Assembly (NCBI RefSeq): GCF_036182465.1
Contig: NZ_CP108081.1
Location: 5,642,001-5,706,000, forward strand
DNA length: 64,000 nt
Direction of reading: 5' to 3'
Source of the DNA: Streptomyces sp. NBC_00258
GTDB lineage: Bacteria > Actinomycetota > Actinomycetes > Streptomycetales > Streptomycetaceae
Positions 49,686-58,662 of the stretch are shown here, piece after piece. The notes under the pieces are model-generated. The model was not told where the DNA came from and did not search any database. It worked only from the letters and a program-made list of their open reading frames with translations. Both the position numbers and the translations under genes were made by a program. How positions within the stretch are numbered: the first letter of the stretch is position 1; every line of letters starts with the position of its first letter.

Positions 49686-49721
49686 CCGATGGGGCCGAGC
49701 CACCCGGCTCGGCCCCATCGG
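49686..49721 (+). terminator. 16-bp-stem terminator after the peptide gene
   Basis: Perfect 16-bp arms 49686-49701 and 49706-49721 with a 4-nt ACCC loop, 11 bp after the peptide stop. Confidence 0.85.
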
Positions 49722-49756
49722 CATGTCAGCTGGTTGTCCCCTCCTCCCGGCAGGGA

Positions 49757-49796
49757 CCGGCCGCGACGGCCCCGGAGGGAGGGCCGTCGCGGCCGG
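49757..49796 (-). terminator. Terminator after the serine hydrolase
   Basis: CCGGCCGCGACGGCC (49757-49771) and GGCCGTCGCGGCCGG (49782-49796), perfect 15-bp arms, 12 bp beyond the minus-strand stop at 49809. Confidence 0.8.
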
Positions 49797-49808
49797 GGCA
49801 ACCCGGTC

Positions 49809-50993
49809 TCAGGCGCAGAGTTCGCCGTCGATCAGGTCGTTCTGGGCCCGCTCGGTGGACAGGTCGGTCGCGCCGTCGCCGGTCGCGTTCAGGACCACGG
49901 CCCGGCGGCCGTCCGGGCTGACGCCATCGCGGGTGGTGTAGCCGGGGAGGTCGCCGCCGTGGCTGTAGTAGACGCCGCCGCAGGTCAGCGGGATCTCCAT
50001 CAGGCCCAGGCCGTAGCGCGCGCCGGGCCACACCGGGTCCATCTCCGCGGCCCGTACGGTCGTCTTCATCTCGGCCAGCTGCGCCGATCGCAGCAACTTG
50101 CCGCCCAGGAGCGCCTGGTAGAAGCGGGTCAGGTCGGCCGTCGTACCGATCATGGCGCCGGCCGCACCCCCCGCTGACGGGTTGAACGCGGTGGTGTCGA
50201 TCGTCGGCCCGGTCTTCCCGAAGTCGGAGTAGCCGTGCAGGTGGCGGCCGGGGATCCGGGTGTCCGTGGTCGGGGCGGAGGTGTCGCGCAGGCCCAGCGG
50301 GCGGATGATGCGCTTGGTGACCTGCTGCTCCCAGCTGTGCCCGGTGACCTTCTCGATGATCATCCCGGCGAGGATGTAGTTGGTGTTGGAGTACGACCAC
50401 TTGGCGCCGGGCTCGAAGTCCGGAGCGTGCCGCATCGCTATGCCGACCAGCTGCTCCGGGGTCCAGGTGGTGTAGCGGCCCGCCTGGTAGGCCTCCACGC
50501 TGGTCAACGAGGGGAAATCCGCGGTGTAGTTGAACAGTCCGCTGGTGTGCTGGAGCAGCTGCCGTACGGTGATCCTGCTGCCGTCGTTGCCGTTGCCCGA
50601 CACGACTCCCGGCAGCAGGTGCTCCACGGTGTCGTCGAGCGACAGGCGTCCCTCGCCGACGAGTTGAAGCACCACGGTGGCGACGAACGTCTTGCTGGCG
50701 CTGGCCATCCGGAACCGGTCGCCGGAGCGGGCGGCCGCGCCGGTGGCCTTGTCGGCCACCCCCGCGGTGGCGTACCGGGAGCCCCTCGGACCCGTCGACT
50801 GGGCCACGACACCCACGCTCCCGGTCTTCAGGATCGCGTCCACGCCCGCCTGAAGACCCTTGCTGTGCGTCTTGTCGGGCGTCGGCTTCGCCGCCTGCCC
50901 CGTCGCGCCCGCTGCGGGCAGGGTCAGGCCGATACCGGCAAGAGCGGTCACCAGCGTCGTGGCCACAATGCGGGAGGTGAGCTTCGTCTTCAT
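49809..50993 (-). CDS. Exported serine hydrolase (class C beta-lactamase/DD-peptidase fold)
   Basis: A 394-aa secreted penicillin-recognising enzyme. ATG 50993 has GGAG upstream and a Sec signal (IVATTLVTALAGIGLTLPAAGA). The SxxK motif is MASASKTF, YxN is WSYSNTNY and the third box is around YSHGGDLPGY (HGG for KTG). These residues fit D-alanyl-D-alanine carboxypeptidases and esterases such as EstB as well as AmpC. An 18-bp palindrome shared with the two-component promoter lies 129 bp upstream, so the response regulator may control it. Confidence 0.9.
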   Translation of the reverse strand: MKTKLTSRIVATTLVTALAGIGLTLPAAGATGQAAKPTPDKTHSKGLQAGVDAILKTGSVGVVAQSTGPRGSRYATAGVADKATGAAARSGDRFRMASASKTFVATVVLQLVGEGRLSLDDTVEHLLPGVVSGNGNDGSRITVRQLLQHTSGLFNYTADFPSLTSVEAYQAGRYTTWTPEQLVGIAMRHAPDFEPGAKWSYSNTNYILAGMIIEKVTGHSWEQQVTKRIIRPLGLRDTSAPTTDTRIPGRHLHGYSDFGKTGPTIDTTAFNPSAGGAAGAMIGTTADLTRFYQALLGGKLLRSAQLAEMKTTVRAAEMDPVWPGARYGLGLMEIPLTCGGVYYSHGGDLPGYTTRDGVSPDGRRAVVLNATGDGATDLSTERAQNDLIDGELCA

Positions 50994-51121
50994 GGGGGCG
51001 GGCTCCTTGCGGGTCGGTCGTCGTACCGCCGTTGCGGTGTGATCACCAACCTAGGAATTCCGGCACCGCGTCACGATCCGGCAGCCTGGCCCTTCGGTGA
51101 GGGTGCTCACCCCCCTGTGCC

Positions 51122-51139
51122 GGTAGCGCCTGCTGTACC
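51122..51139. promoter_or_regulatory. 18-bp palindrome upstream of the serine hydrolase
   Basis: GGTAGCGCCTGCTGTACC matches 16 of 18 bases of the site at 53193-53210, between the response-regulator stop (51195) and the hydrolase start (50993). Confidence 0.65.
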
Positions 51140-51194
51140 GAACCGGCCCTGACCTCGGCCAGCACCACCAAGATCAAGGTCTGGTGACAGTACG

Positions 51195-51854
51195 TCAGGT
51201 GCGGCGGCGTGCGTCGTCGAGGTAGCGCAGGACCGCGGCGACCCGCCGGTCCACCTGGTCGGCGGGCGACAGGTCGAGCTTGGCGAAGATGCTGCGGATG
51301 TGCTTGTGGACGGCGCCGTCCGTGACGACGAGCCGCTCGGCGATGGCGCCGTTTCCCAGCCCCTCCGCCATCAGCCCGAGCACGTCGCGCTCGCGCGGGC
51401 TGAGCCTCTCCAAGCGGGTGTCCTGGCGGCTGCGGGTGAAGAGCTGCGCGACGACCTCCGGGTCGATGGCCGTGCCCCCGGCCGCCACCCGGTTGAGCGC
51501 GTCGAGGAACTCCTCGACCCGGCCCACCCGTTCCTTCAGCATGTAGCCGAGCCCGGTGACCCCGCCGACGAGCAGCTCCGTGGCGAAGGACTGCTCGACG
51601 TACGCCGACAGCACGAGGACCGCGAGATCGGGCCTGCGCCGCCGGGCCTCGACGGCCGCGACGATCCCCTCGTCGGTGTGCGTCGGCGGCATCCGTACGT
51701 CGAGGATGGCGACGTCGGGCTTGTGGGTGTCGATGGCGTCGAGGATGCCGTCGGCGGTGCCGGCGGTGGCCACCACGTCCAGGCCCTCCGCCCGCAACAG
51801 CAGCGCGAGTCCCTCCCGCAGCAACGGGTCGTCCTCGGCGATCACAATCCGCAT
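51195..51854 (-). CDS. NarL/LuxR-family response regulator
   Basis: A 219-aa two-component regulator. Receiver: MRIVIAEDDPLLREG, Asp in VAILDVRMPPTHTDEG (the extended DVRMPPTHTDEG loop is typical of this subgroup) and MLKERVGRV. HTH: LSPRERDVLGLMAEGLGNGAIAERLVVTDGAVHKHIRSIFAKLDL. ATG 51854 overlaps the kinase gene by 13 bp, so the pair is coupled. It probably recognises the palindromes at 51122 and 53193. Confidence 0.93.
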   Translation of the reverse strand: MRIVIAEDDPLLREGLALLLRAEGLDVVATAGTADGILDAIDTHKPDVAILDVRMPPTHTDEGIVAAVEARRRRPDLAVLVLSAYVEQSFATELLVGGVTGLGYMLKERVGRVEEFLDALNRVAAGGTAIDPEVVAQLFTRSRQDTRLERLSPRERDVLGLMAEGLGNGAIAERLVVTDGAVHKHIRSIFAKLDLSPADQVDRRVAAVLRYLDDARRRT

Positions 51855-53122
51855 GGCATGTCCACCTTGAGAGTCGTCGGGCCGCCGGGCGGGCTGGCCA
51901 GGTCGAGGGTGCCGTCGTGGGCCGCGATCCGGCGGCGGATGCCGGTGAGTCCGGAGCCGCCCGCCTCGTCGGCGCCGCCGCGGCCGTCGTCGGTGATGTC
52001 CAGTCGCAGCCGGCCGCCACGGCTGCGGACCGTGACGGTGGCGCTCTTCGCCCCGCTGTGCTTGGCGATGTTGGTCAGCGTCTCGGCGACCACGAAGTAC
52101 GCGCTGGCCTCCACGGACGCGGCGCACCGCTCGGGCGCCTCGACGTCGATCCGGCAGGGCACCGGGCAGCTCGCGGCGAGTCCGGTGAGCGCGCCTGCGA
52201 GACCGCGGTCGGCCAGTACGGGCGGCAGGATGCCCCGGGCGACCGAGCGCAGTTCGGCGAGAGCCTGCTCGGCGGCGCTCTGGGCACGTTCGAGGAGTTC
52301 GTCGGCGCCCGCCGGGTCGCGGGCCACCATGCGGCGGGCGGCGCCCAGCAGCACGGTGACAGTCACGAGCCGGTTCTGGGTGCCGTCGTGCAACGACCGC
52401 TCGATGCGGCGCAGTTCGGTGGCGTGGGCGTCCAGGGCGGCCGCCCTGGTGGCGGTGAGTTCCGCGACGCGCAGGGACAGGTCGGTGTCGGGTCCGGCCA
52501 CGAGGAGGGCGCGTCCCGGCCGAGCCTGGAGCCGTGCCATGGCGGGGGTGAGGCCCAGGATGATCGCGATCCAGCCGAGCGCCAGCAGAGTCACGGCCAG
52601 GGCGTCGGGCCAGCCCTGGGCATGGCCGAGGCCCACGGACGTACTGGTCGCGTTCTCCGGCATGAAGCGCCAGTACAGCGGGAACATCGCGTCGCGTACG
52701 GCCATCAGCGGCAGCAGCAGCCCGATCACGCCGAGCAGCAGCCCGAGCGTGCCGTGCCGGGCCAGCCAGCGCAGTTCCCGCCGGGTGGTCGGGTCGACGA
52801 GGGCGAGCCGCAGCCGGGTCGGTGCCGGGTCGGGCCCGATGATCTCGGGGCCCCACCGGGCGAGCCGGTGGCGTTCACGGTCGGCGAGGGAGTGCAGGGC
52901 GCGCAGCACGGCGGGTGCCATGAGCAGTCCGACGCCCACGACGGACGTCACGGCGGCCACGGCCAGCCAGATCAGCACGGCCAGCGCCAGCATCGCGGTC
53001 CCGAGCCCGCCCATGAGCTGTCCGAGCGCGGCGACGGCGGCCTCGGCGGCCCGGATCGCGCTCGCCCTGATCCCGGGCCGGCTCGCGTCGACCGGCTCGT
53101 CGTGCCGAGTCGGGATCGACAT
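51842..53122 (-). CDS. NarL-type sensor histidine kinase
   Basis: A 426-aa membrane sensor. I start at ATG 53122 with GGAGGAG directly upstream. Four hydrophobic segments (LGTAMLALAVLIWLAVAAVTSVVGVGLLMA; LGLLLGVIGLLLPLMAV; ALAVTLLALGWIAIILGL) precede the HisKA_3 helix LRRIERSLHDGTQNRLVTVTVLL, where His in LHDG is the acceptor. HATPase_c: AYFVVAETLTNIAKHSGAK and GGSGLTGIRRRIAAHDG. With no large outer loop, it may sense membrane or envelope stress like LiaS/VraS-type kinases. The ABC exporter genes are divergent. Confidence 0.92.
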   Translation of the reverse strand: MSIPTRHDEPVDASRPGIRASAIRAAEAAVAALGQLMGGLGTAMLALAVLIWLAVAAVTSVVGVGLLMAPAVLRALHSLADRERHRLARWGPEIIGPDPAPTRLRLALVDPTTRRELRWLARHGTLGLLLGVIGLLLPLMAVRDAMFPLYWRFMPENATSTSVGLGHAQGWPDALAVTLLALGWIAIILGLTPAMARLQARPGRALLVAGPDTDLSLRVAELTATRAAALDAHATELRRIERSLHDGTQNRLVTVTVLLGAARRMVARDPAGADELLERAQSAAEQALAELRSVARGILPPVLADRGLAGALTGLAASCPVPCRIDVEAPERCAASVEASAYFVVAETLTNIAKHSGAKSATVTVRSRGGRLRLDITDDGRGGADEAGGSGLTGIRRRIAAHDGTLDLASPPGGPTTLKVDMPCGL

Positions 53123-53192
53123 CCGCTCCTCCTCTCTACCTCGCCAACAGCCCTGTGCGGGCGGCCGGTTCACTCTCGATGAGGAGCGTAGA

Positions 53193-53210
53193 GGTACAGC
53201 CTGCTGTACC
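53193..53210. promoter_or_regulatory. 18-bp palindrome in the two-component/exporter divergent promoter
   Basis: GGTACAGC-CT-GCTGTACC, perfect 8-bp arms, lies 71 bp upstream of the histidine kinase start and 116 bp upstream of the 53326 gene, so it could serve both. Confidence 0.75.
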
Positions 53211-53325
53211 CCCACTCGGGCTGCTGGCGGGCTCGGCCGCCCAGGGTCCTGATCCGTAGTTTCGGTGATGTCAGCGAGACCCGCCGAGGGTCCGGAGAGT
53301 TCGAAGAATCCGAAGAGGGACAGCG

Positions 53326-53568
53326 ATGGCCACCACGGACCCCTACCGCCTCACCAGCGGCACCGAGAGCACGGACCCGACGAGGACCGCGGTCAGCCGC
53401 AACGACGTCGTGCGTACGACGCTGTGGCTGGTGCTGGTCATCAGCACCGTCGGCAACATGGTGGCCTCCTACGGCGCCGCCTCCACCCAGGTCCACCTGG
53501 CCTGCGGTGTCGTCACCGCGCTGTGCGTGACCGCGCTCGTCACCCGCCACCTGCGGGGCCGGCGATGA
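53326..53568 (+). CDS. Small two-helix membrane protein, first gene of the exporter operon
   Basis: An 80-aa membrane protein: a polar N-terminus (MATTDPYRLTSGTES), then two helices, TTLWLVLVISTVGNMVASYG and VHLACGVVTALCVTALVTRHL. GAGGGACAG lies upstream of ATG 53326; its stop overlaps the ATP-binding-protein start (ATGA). It may assist the exporter, but no family is recognised. Confidence 0.75.
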   Translation: MATTDPYRLTSGTESTDPTRTAVSRNDVVRTTLWLVLVISTVGNMVASYGAASTQVHLACGVVTALCVTALVTRHLRGRR

Positions 53569-54329
53569 GCGGCGTCCCCGCGGGAGCCGGCCACCCGACG
53601 GAGACCCGGACCGCTCCCGCCATCGCGCTGGCGAACGTCAGCAAGACGTACGCGGGAGGCGTGCACGCCCTCGACGACGTGTCGCTGGCCGTGGAGCACG
53701 GCACGTTCCTCGCCGTGATGGGGCCCTCGGGGTCCGGCAAGAGCACGCTGATGCACTGCGCCGCCGGGCTCGACTCCCCCACCTCGGGCAGCATCCGCAT
53801 CGGCGGCCAGGAGATCGCCGGGCTGAACGAGACCCGCCGCACCGAACTGCGCCGCGAGCACATCGGGTTCGTGTTCCAGTCCTACAACCTGGTCCCCGCC
53901 CTCAGCGTCGCCGACAACATCACGCTGCCGCTGCGCCTGGCGGGGCGGGCCCCCGACCGGGAGTGGCTGCGGACGCTGGTCGAGCGGGTCGGTCTCGCCG
54001 ACCGGCTGTCCCACCGGCCCGCCGAGCTCTCCGGCGGCCAGCAGCAACGGGCCGCGATCGTACGGGCTTTGGTGGCCAAGCCGGCCGTCGTGTTCGCCGA
54101 CGAACCGACCGGCGCACTGGATCTGCGCAGCGCCCACGAGGTGCTCGGCCTGCTGCGCGAACTCGTCGACGAACTGCGCCAGACGGTGGTGATGGTCACC
54201 CACGACCCGGCCGCCGCAGCCCAGGCGCACCACGCGGTGGTGATGGCCGACGGCCGGGTGGTCGAGCGCCTGTACCGGCCCACCGCCCCCGAACTGGCCG
54301 ACCGTCTCGTCAAGCTCGGAGAGGTCTAG
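53565..54329 (+). CDS. ABC exporter ATP-binding protein (MacB/LolD-like)
   Basis: A 254-aa transporter ATPase. Walker A GPSGSGKSTLMHC, Q-loop FVFQSYNLVPAL, signature LSGGQQQRAAIVRAL, Walker B VVFADEPTGALD and switch His in VTHDPAA are all intact. ATG 53565 overlaps the small membrane gene, and the permease follows 4 bp later. The close LolD/MacB/BceA pattern fits an exporter of peptides or lipids. Confidence 0.95.
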   Translation: MSGVPAGAGHPTETRTAPAIALANVSKTYAGGVHALDDVSLAVEHGTFLAVMGPSGSGKSTLMHCAAGLDSPTSGSIRIGGQEIAGLNETRRTELRREHIGFVFQSYNLVPALSVADNITLPLRLAGRAPDREWLRTLVERVGLADRLSHRPAELSGGQQQRAAIVRALVAKPAVVFADEPTGALDLRSAHEVLGLLRELVDELRQTVVMVTHDPAAAAQAHHAVVMADGRVVERLYRPTAPELADRLVKLGEV

Positions 54330-54333
54330 AACC

Positions 54334-56919
54334 ATGCTGCATCTCGCGGTCCGGATGGCCGGACACCGGATCACCGCCCTGCTGGCGGTGGCGTGCGCGG
54401 TCCTCGGCGGAGCGGCCCTCATCACCGGCACCGGAGTGATGGCCGAGTCCGGGTTCCGCTCCCAGCTGCCGGCCGGGCGCCTGGCAGGCGCGCAGGTCGT
54501 GGTCTCCACCGAACAGAGCTTCAGTTCGGGCCCCGACCTGCCGATCGCGTTCACGGAGCGCGGCACGGTCCCGGCCGAGCTGGTCGACGAGCTGGCCCAA
54601 CTGCCCGGCGTCACCGCGGCGGTCGGCGACATCGGCTTCCCCGCCGCCCTCGTCGACGCCGACGGCCGGGTCGTACCGACCGAGGACCCGCGGACGGCCG
54701 GGCACGGCTGGTCCTCGACGAAGCTGATCGTGGACGCGAAGGTCGACGGATCCGCTCCGTCCGGCACCGGCGAGGTCGCCCTCGACAGCGCGACGGCCGC
54801 CACCGCGGGAGTCCGGGTGGGCGACCGCGTCAAGGTCGTCGCCGCCGGCCGCGACGCCGCCGCCTACCGCGTCACGGCGCTGGTCGACGCACCGGACGCC
54901 GGCATCCTCTTCGCCGACCCGACGGCCGTACGACTGTCCGGCCGCGCCGACGGAGAGCGCGCCGGGACCGTGGACCTGGTCGCCCTGCGCACCGAGCCCG
55001 GCACCGAGGCCTCGGTGGCCGCCGCGGCCCGCGAGAAGATCCAGGACACCGGCAAGAAGACGGCCGCCGGCAAGGACACCGAGACCGCCGCCCCCCTGAT
55101 CGTCTCCACCGGCTCCGAGCGCGGCGACATCGCCTCCCCCGGCGCGGGCGCCGCCCGTTCCCTGCTGATCCTGCTGGCCAGTTCGCTCGCCGGGATCATC
55201 ATGCTGGTCATCGGGTTCGTGATGGCGAGCGCGCTCGCCGTGTCGATCGGCGGCCAGCGCCGCGACCTGGCCCTGATGCGGGCCGTCGGCGCAACTCCCA
55301 AGCAGATCAGGCGCCTTGCGGCCGGACAGGCCTCCATCATCGCGGCCGTGGCGGTCGTGCCCGGAGTCGGCCTCGGCTATCTGCTGGCCGGCCAGTTCCG
55401 GCGGATGCTCGTCGACCGCGAAGTGATCCCGGAGACCCTGCCGCTCACGTTCAGTCCGCTGCCCGCACTCGCCACCGTGCTGCTCCTCGGCCTCGCCGTC
55501 CAGGTGTCTGCCCGCAGCGCCGCGTGGCGCACCTCGCGCATGCCGGCCACCGAGGCGGTCGCCGAGTCCCGCAGCGAACCCCGCACCCCGTCGAAGACGC
55601 GGGCCCGCTGCGGAGTGCTGCTGATCGTCGCCGCCACCACGCTGTCGGTCGTACCGCTGCTGAGCCGTACGGTCCTCGGCGCGACGGCCACCTCCATGGC
55701 CGGGATCATCGGAGCGATCGGCCTGGCCCTGGCGGGCCCCGCCCTGGTCCGGGGCATCGGCGACGCGGCGGGCCGACGGCTGCGGCCGGGCGTCTCGGCG
55801 CCGACCTGGCTCGCGGTCTCCAACATCCGCGGATACGCCCTTCGCCTCTCCGGGGTCGTCAGTGCCCTGGCCATGGCGGTCGTGTTCGTCCTGACCTACA
55901 CCCTGGCCCAGACGACCGTCATGAGCGCCACCGCGCAGGACACCCGCACCGGCACCCTCGCCCAGCAGCGGCTGACCGCGCCGGGCCTCGGCGGCCTGCC
56001 CTCCGGCACCCTCGCCGCCGTCACCAGGACCTCCGGCGTCGAGGCGGCGGCCCCGGTCGGCGACACCACCGTCATCCGCCAGTACAAGCAGTTCGGTGAC
56101 CCGGTCGTCGAAGCCGCCTCCGCGAAGATCCTGACCCCGGCCGCGTCGGACGTCCTCGACCTCGGCGTACGGGAGGGCAGCCTGGCCGGGCTCACCGGCG
56201 ACACGGTCGCCGTCAGCACCGAGGTGGCCCGCTCCCCCGGCTCGGGACTCGGCAGCCGCATCACCCTCGTCCTCGGAGACGGCACCCGGGTCAGCCCCAA
56301 GGTCGTCGCCGTCTACGACCGCGGCCTCGGCTTCGGCCCGCTCGCCCTCTCCCACGACCTGGCCGAGGGCCACACCACCGCGGGCCTCGACCAGAGCGTC
56401 CTCGTCCGCACCGACGGCACCGAAGCGGCCCAGCGCGCCCTCACCGCCCTCGCCGCGGCCCGCCCCGGCCTCGCCCTGGAGCCCACCGACACCGGATCGG
56501 GCGACAGCCTGAGCGACGCGCCGCCGACGGTCTGGATCAACCTGGCCCTCATCGTCGTACTCCTCGGCTATCTCCTCCTCAGCATCGCCAACAAGCTCGT
56601 CGCCACCACCGCCCAGCGACAGGGCGAGATCGCCACGCTCCGCCTCAACGGCACCACGCCACGCCAGATCCTCGCGATGATGCGCCGCGAGGCAGCGGTG
56701 ATCGGAGCCGCCGCCCTCACCACCGGCCTGCTGCTGTCCGCGATCCCCCTCGCGCTGCTGAGCATCGGCTTCCTGGACCGGCCGTGGCCCGCGGGCCCGG
56801 TGTGGCTGCTCCCCGCCGTCGCGCTGACCGTGATCTGCACCGCCTTCGTCACGGTCGAACTCCCCACCAGGCAGGCCCTGCGCACGGCACCCGCCCATGC
56901 ACTGTCCGCCCGCGAATAG
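54334..56919 (+). CDS. FtsX/MacB-type ABC transporter permease
   Basis: An 861-aa permease with two FtsX domains. A signal-like first helix (ITALLAVACAVLGGAALITG) is followed by a large extracellular region (about 35-270). Helix bundles include IIMLVIGFVMASALAVSIGGQRRDLALMRAVGATPKQIRRLA, and a second FtsX repeat lies near the end (GYLLLSIANKLVATTAQRQGEIATLRLNGTTPRQI). That coupling motif occurs in both halves. Together with the ATPase it forms a BceAB/MacB-like exporter. Linkage to a membrane-stress kinase suggests peptide-antibiotic resistance, which is inference. Confidence 0.92.
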   Translation: MLHLAVRMAGHRITALLAVACAVLGGAALITGTGVMAESGFRSQLPAGRLAGAQVVVSTEQSFSSGPDLPIAFTERGTVPAELVDELAQLPGVTAAVGDIGFPAALVDADGRVVPTEDPRTAGHGWSSTKLIVDAKVDGSAPSGTGEVALDSATAATAGVRVGDRVKVVAAGRDAAAYRVTALVDAPDAGILFADPTAVRLSGRADGERAGTVDLVALRTEPGTEASVAAAAREKIQDTGKKTAAGKDTETAAPLIVSTGSERGDIASPGAGAARSLLILLASSLAGIIMLVIGFVMASALAVSIGGQRRDLALMRAVGATPKQIRRLAAGQASIIAAVAVVPGVGLGYLLAGQFRRMLVDREVIPETLPLTFSPLPALATVLLLGLAVQVSARSAAWRTSRMPATEAVAESRSEPRTPSKTRARCGVLLIVAATTLSVVPLLSRTVLGATATSMAGIIGAIGLALAGPALVRGIGDAAGRRLRPGVSAPTWLAVSNIRGYALRLSGVVSALAMAVVFVLTYTLAQTTVMSATAQDTRTGTLAQQRLTAPGLGGLPSGTLAAVTRTSGVEAAAPVGDTTVIRQYKQFGDPVVEAASAKILTPAASDVLDLGVREGSLAGLTGDTVAVSTEVARSPGSGLGSRITLVLGDGTRVSPKVVAVYDRGLGFGPLALSHDLAEGHTTAGLDQSVLVRTDGTEAAQRALTALAAARPGLALEPTDTGSGDSLSDAPPTVWINLALIVVLLGYLLLSIANKLVATTAQRQGEIATLRLNGTTPRQILAMMRREAAVIGAAALTTGLLLSAIPLALLSIGFLDRPWPAGPVWLLPAVALTVICTAFVTVELPTRQALRTAPAHALSARE

Positions 56920-56944
56920 CGCGGGGCGCGACGAGAACGGAAGC

Positions 56945-57002
56945 GGGAGTACGGGCAGACGCGCGGCCGGAACGATCCGGCCGCGCGTCTGCCCGTACTC
57001 CC
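56945..57002. terminator. 27-bp-stem bidirectional terminator
   Basis: Perfect 27-bp arms (56945-56971 and 56976-57002) around a 4-nt ACGA loop, between convergent permease and acyl-CoA ligase genes. Confidence 0.9.
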
Positions 57003-57029
57003 CCGGGCCGGACCAGCCCTCAGCCTCCC

Positions 57030-58631
57030 TCAGCGCGCCCGCAGCTCGCCCTTGACGACCTTCCCGCCGGCGTTCCTCGGCAGTTCGCCCACGAACTCCA
57101 CGGTCCTGGGCACCTTGTAGTTCGCCATCTCGCGTCGGGCCCAGGCGATGAGGTCGTCCGCGGTCGCCACGGCCCCCGGCCGCCGCACGACGTACGCCCT
57201 GCCGACCTCGCCCAGCCGCGCGTCCGGTACGCCGATCACCGCCACGTCGGCCACGTCCGGGTGCAGGCCGAGCAGTTGCTCTATCTCGGCCGGGTACGCG
57301 TTGAAGCCGCCGACGATGAACATGTCCTTGATGCGGTCGGTGATCCGGAGGTTGCCCGCGAGGTCCAGGACGCCGACGTCGCCCGTGCGGAGCCAGCCGT
57401 CGGGGGTGAGGACCTCGGAGGTGGCCCGGGCGTCCTCGTAGTAGCCGCCCATGACGTTGAAGCCGCGGACCAGGACCTCGCCCTGGGCACCTGGAGCGAC
57501 GGAGGCGCCCGCCGCGTCGACCACCCGCACCTCCGTGCCCGGGATCGCGCGGCCCGACGTCGACGCGATCACACCCGGCTCGTCCCCGCGTCGGCACATC
57601 GAGACGATCCCGCTCGCCTCGGAAAGGCCGTAAGCGGTGAGAACGGTCCCCACCCCGAGTTCCTCCCGCAACCGCTCCACCAGGCGCAACGGCACCACCG
57701 CAGCGCCGGTCACCACCAGCCGCAGGGGCGAGAGGTCGTACGCGTCACGGTTCGGGTGGTCCAGGAGCGACTGGTGGAGGGTGGGCGGGCCGGGCAGGAC
57801 GGAGATCCGTTCCGAGGCCACGTTCGCGAGGACCGTGTCCACGTTGAACACCGGCTGCGGGATCATCGTCGCGCCCCGCATCAGACAGGCGATCACACCG
57901 GCCTTGTAGCCGAAGGTGTGGAAGAAGGGGTTCACGATCAGATAGCGGTCGCCCTCGCGGAGGCCCGCGAGATCGCTCCACACCTCGTACGCCCGCAGTG
58001 TCTGCGCGTGGGTGATCACCGCGCCCTTGGGGCGGCCCGTCGTGCCCGAGGTGTAGACGATGTCCGAAGGGGAGAAGGACTCCACCGCCGAGGCCCTCGC
58101 CCGCACCTCCGCCGCGTCGACGCCGTCCCCGCTCGCCAGGAAGTCCTTCCAGGTGCGGAAGTCGGCGGGGGCGTCGTCCGAGAGCACCACCACCTGCTCC
58201 AGATGCGGGAGCCCGGCGAGCGGACCCGCGGAACCGGAGCCCTCGCCGGCCGCCCGCCGCAGCGACGCGACATAGGACGTCCCCAGGAACGTCCCCGTCA
58301 CGAACAGCAGCTTCGCCCGGCTCCGGGAGAGGATGTACGCCGCCTCCGTGCCCTTGAAGCGGGTGTTCAGCGGGACGAGGACCGCGCCGGCCGACACCGC
58401 GCCCAGTGAGGAGACGATCCAGTCCAGGGTGTTGGGCGCCCAGATGGCCACGCGGTCACCGGGGTTGACGCCGTTCGCGACGCAGGCCGCCGCCGCGCGT
58501 TCCACCCGGGCGCCCAGCTCCGCGTACGAGACGCGTGTGCGGCCCTCGACGACCGCCTCCACGTCGGCGTACCGCTCGGCCGCCCCCCGCACCAGCCCGG
58601 GTATGGTGCCCCACTCCATGTCACCGCGCAC
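57030..58631 (-). CDS. Acyl-CoA synthetase, FadD3-like (class I adenylating enzyme)
   Basis: Activates a carboxylic acid to its CoA thioester through an acyl-AMP; 533 aa. The P-loop is IVYTSGTTGRPKGAVITH; the core motif VNPFFHTFGYKAG and the downstream ITVLPGPP-like SVLPGPPTLHQSLL and GWLRTGDVGVLD also fit, with the conserved catalytic Lys in RNAGGKVVKGEL near the C-terminus. The NPFFHTFGYKAG stretch recalls FadD3, which activates a steroid-ring propionate. GTG 58631 has AGGAGG 6 nt upstream, so I prefer it to in-frame GTG 58655. Divergent from the thiolase operon, sharing two CTGACG operators. Confidence 0.9.
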   Translation of the reverse strand: MRGDMEWGTIPGLVRGAAERYADVEAVVEGRTRVSYAELGARVERAAAACVANGVNPGDRVAIWAPNTLDWIVSSLGAVSAGAVLVPLNTRFKGTEAAYILSRSRAKLLFVTGTFLGTSYVASLRRAAGEGSGSAGPLAGLPHLEQVVVLSDDAPADFRTWKDFLASGDGVDAAEVRARASAVESFSPSDIVYTSGTTGRPKGAVITHAQTLRAYEVWSDLAGLREGDRYLIVNPFFHTFGYKAGVIACLMRGATMIPQPVFNVDTVLANVASERISVLPGPPTLHQSLLDHPNRDAYDLSPLRLVVTGAAVVPLRLVERLREELGVGTVLTAYGLSEASGIVSMCRRGDEPGVIASTSGRAIPGTEVRVVDAAGASVAPGAQGEVLVRGFNVMGGYYEDARATSEVLTPDGWLRTGDVGVLDLAGNLRITDRIKDMFIVGGFNAYPAEIEQLLGLHPDVADVAVIGVPDARLGEVGRAYVVRRPGAVATADDLIAWARREMANYKVPRTVEFVGELPRNAGGKVVKGELRAR

Positions 58632-58662
58632 AGCGAGCCTCCTCACGGTCGACACCCACTAG

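Noticed and set aside
57030..58631. 4-coumarate:CoA ligase
   Set aside because: The motifs NPFFHTFGYKAG and LPGPPTLHQSLL fit the FadD3-like group better than the cinnamate ligases I recall.
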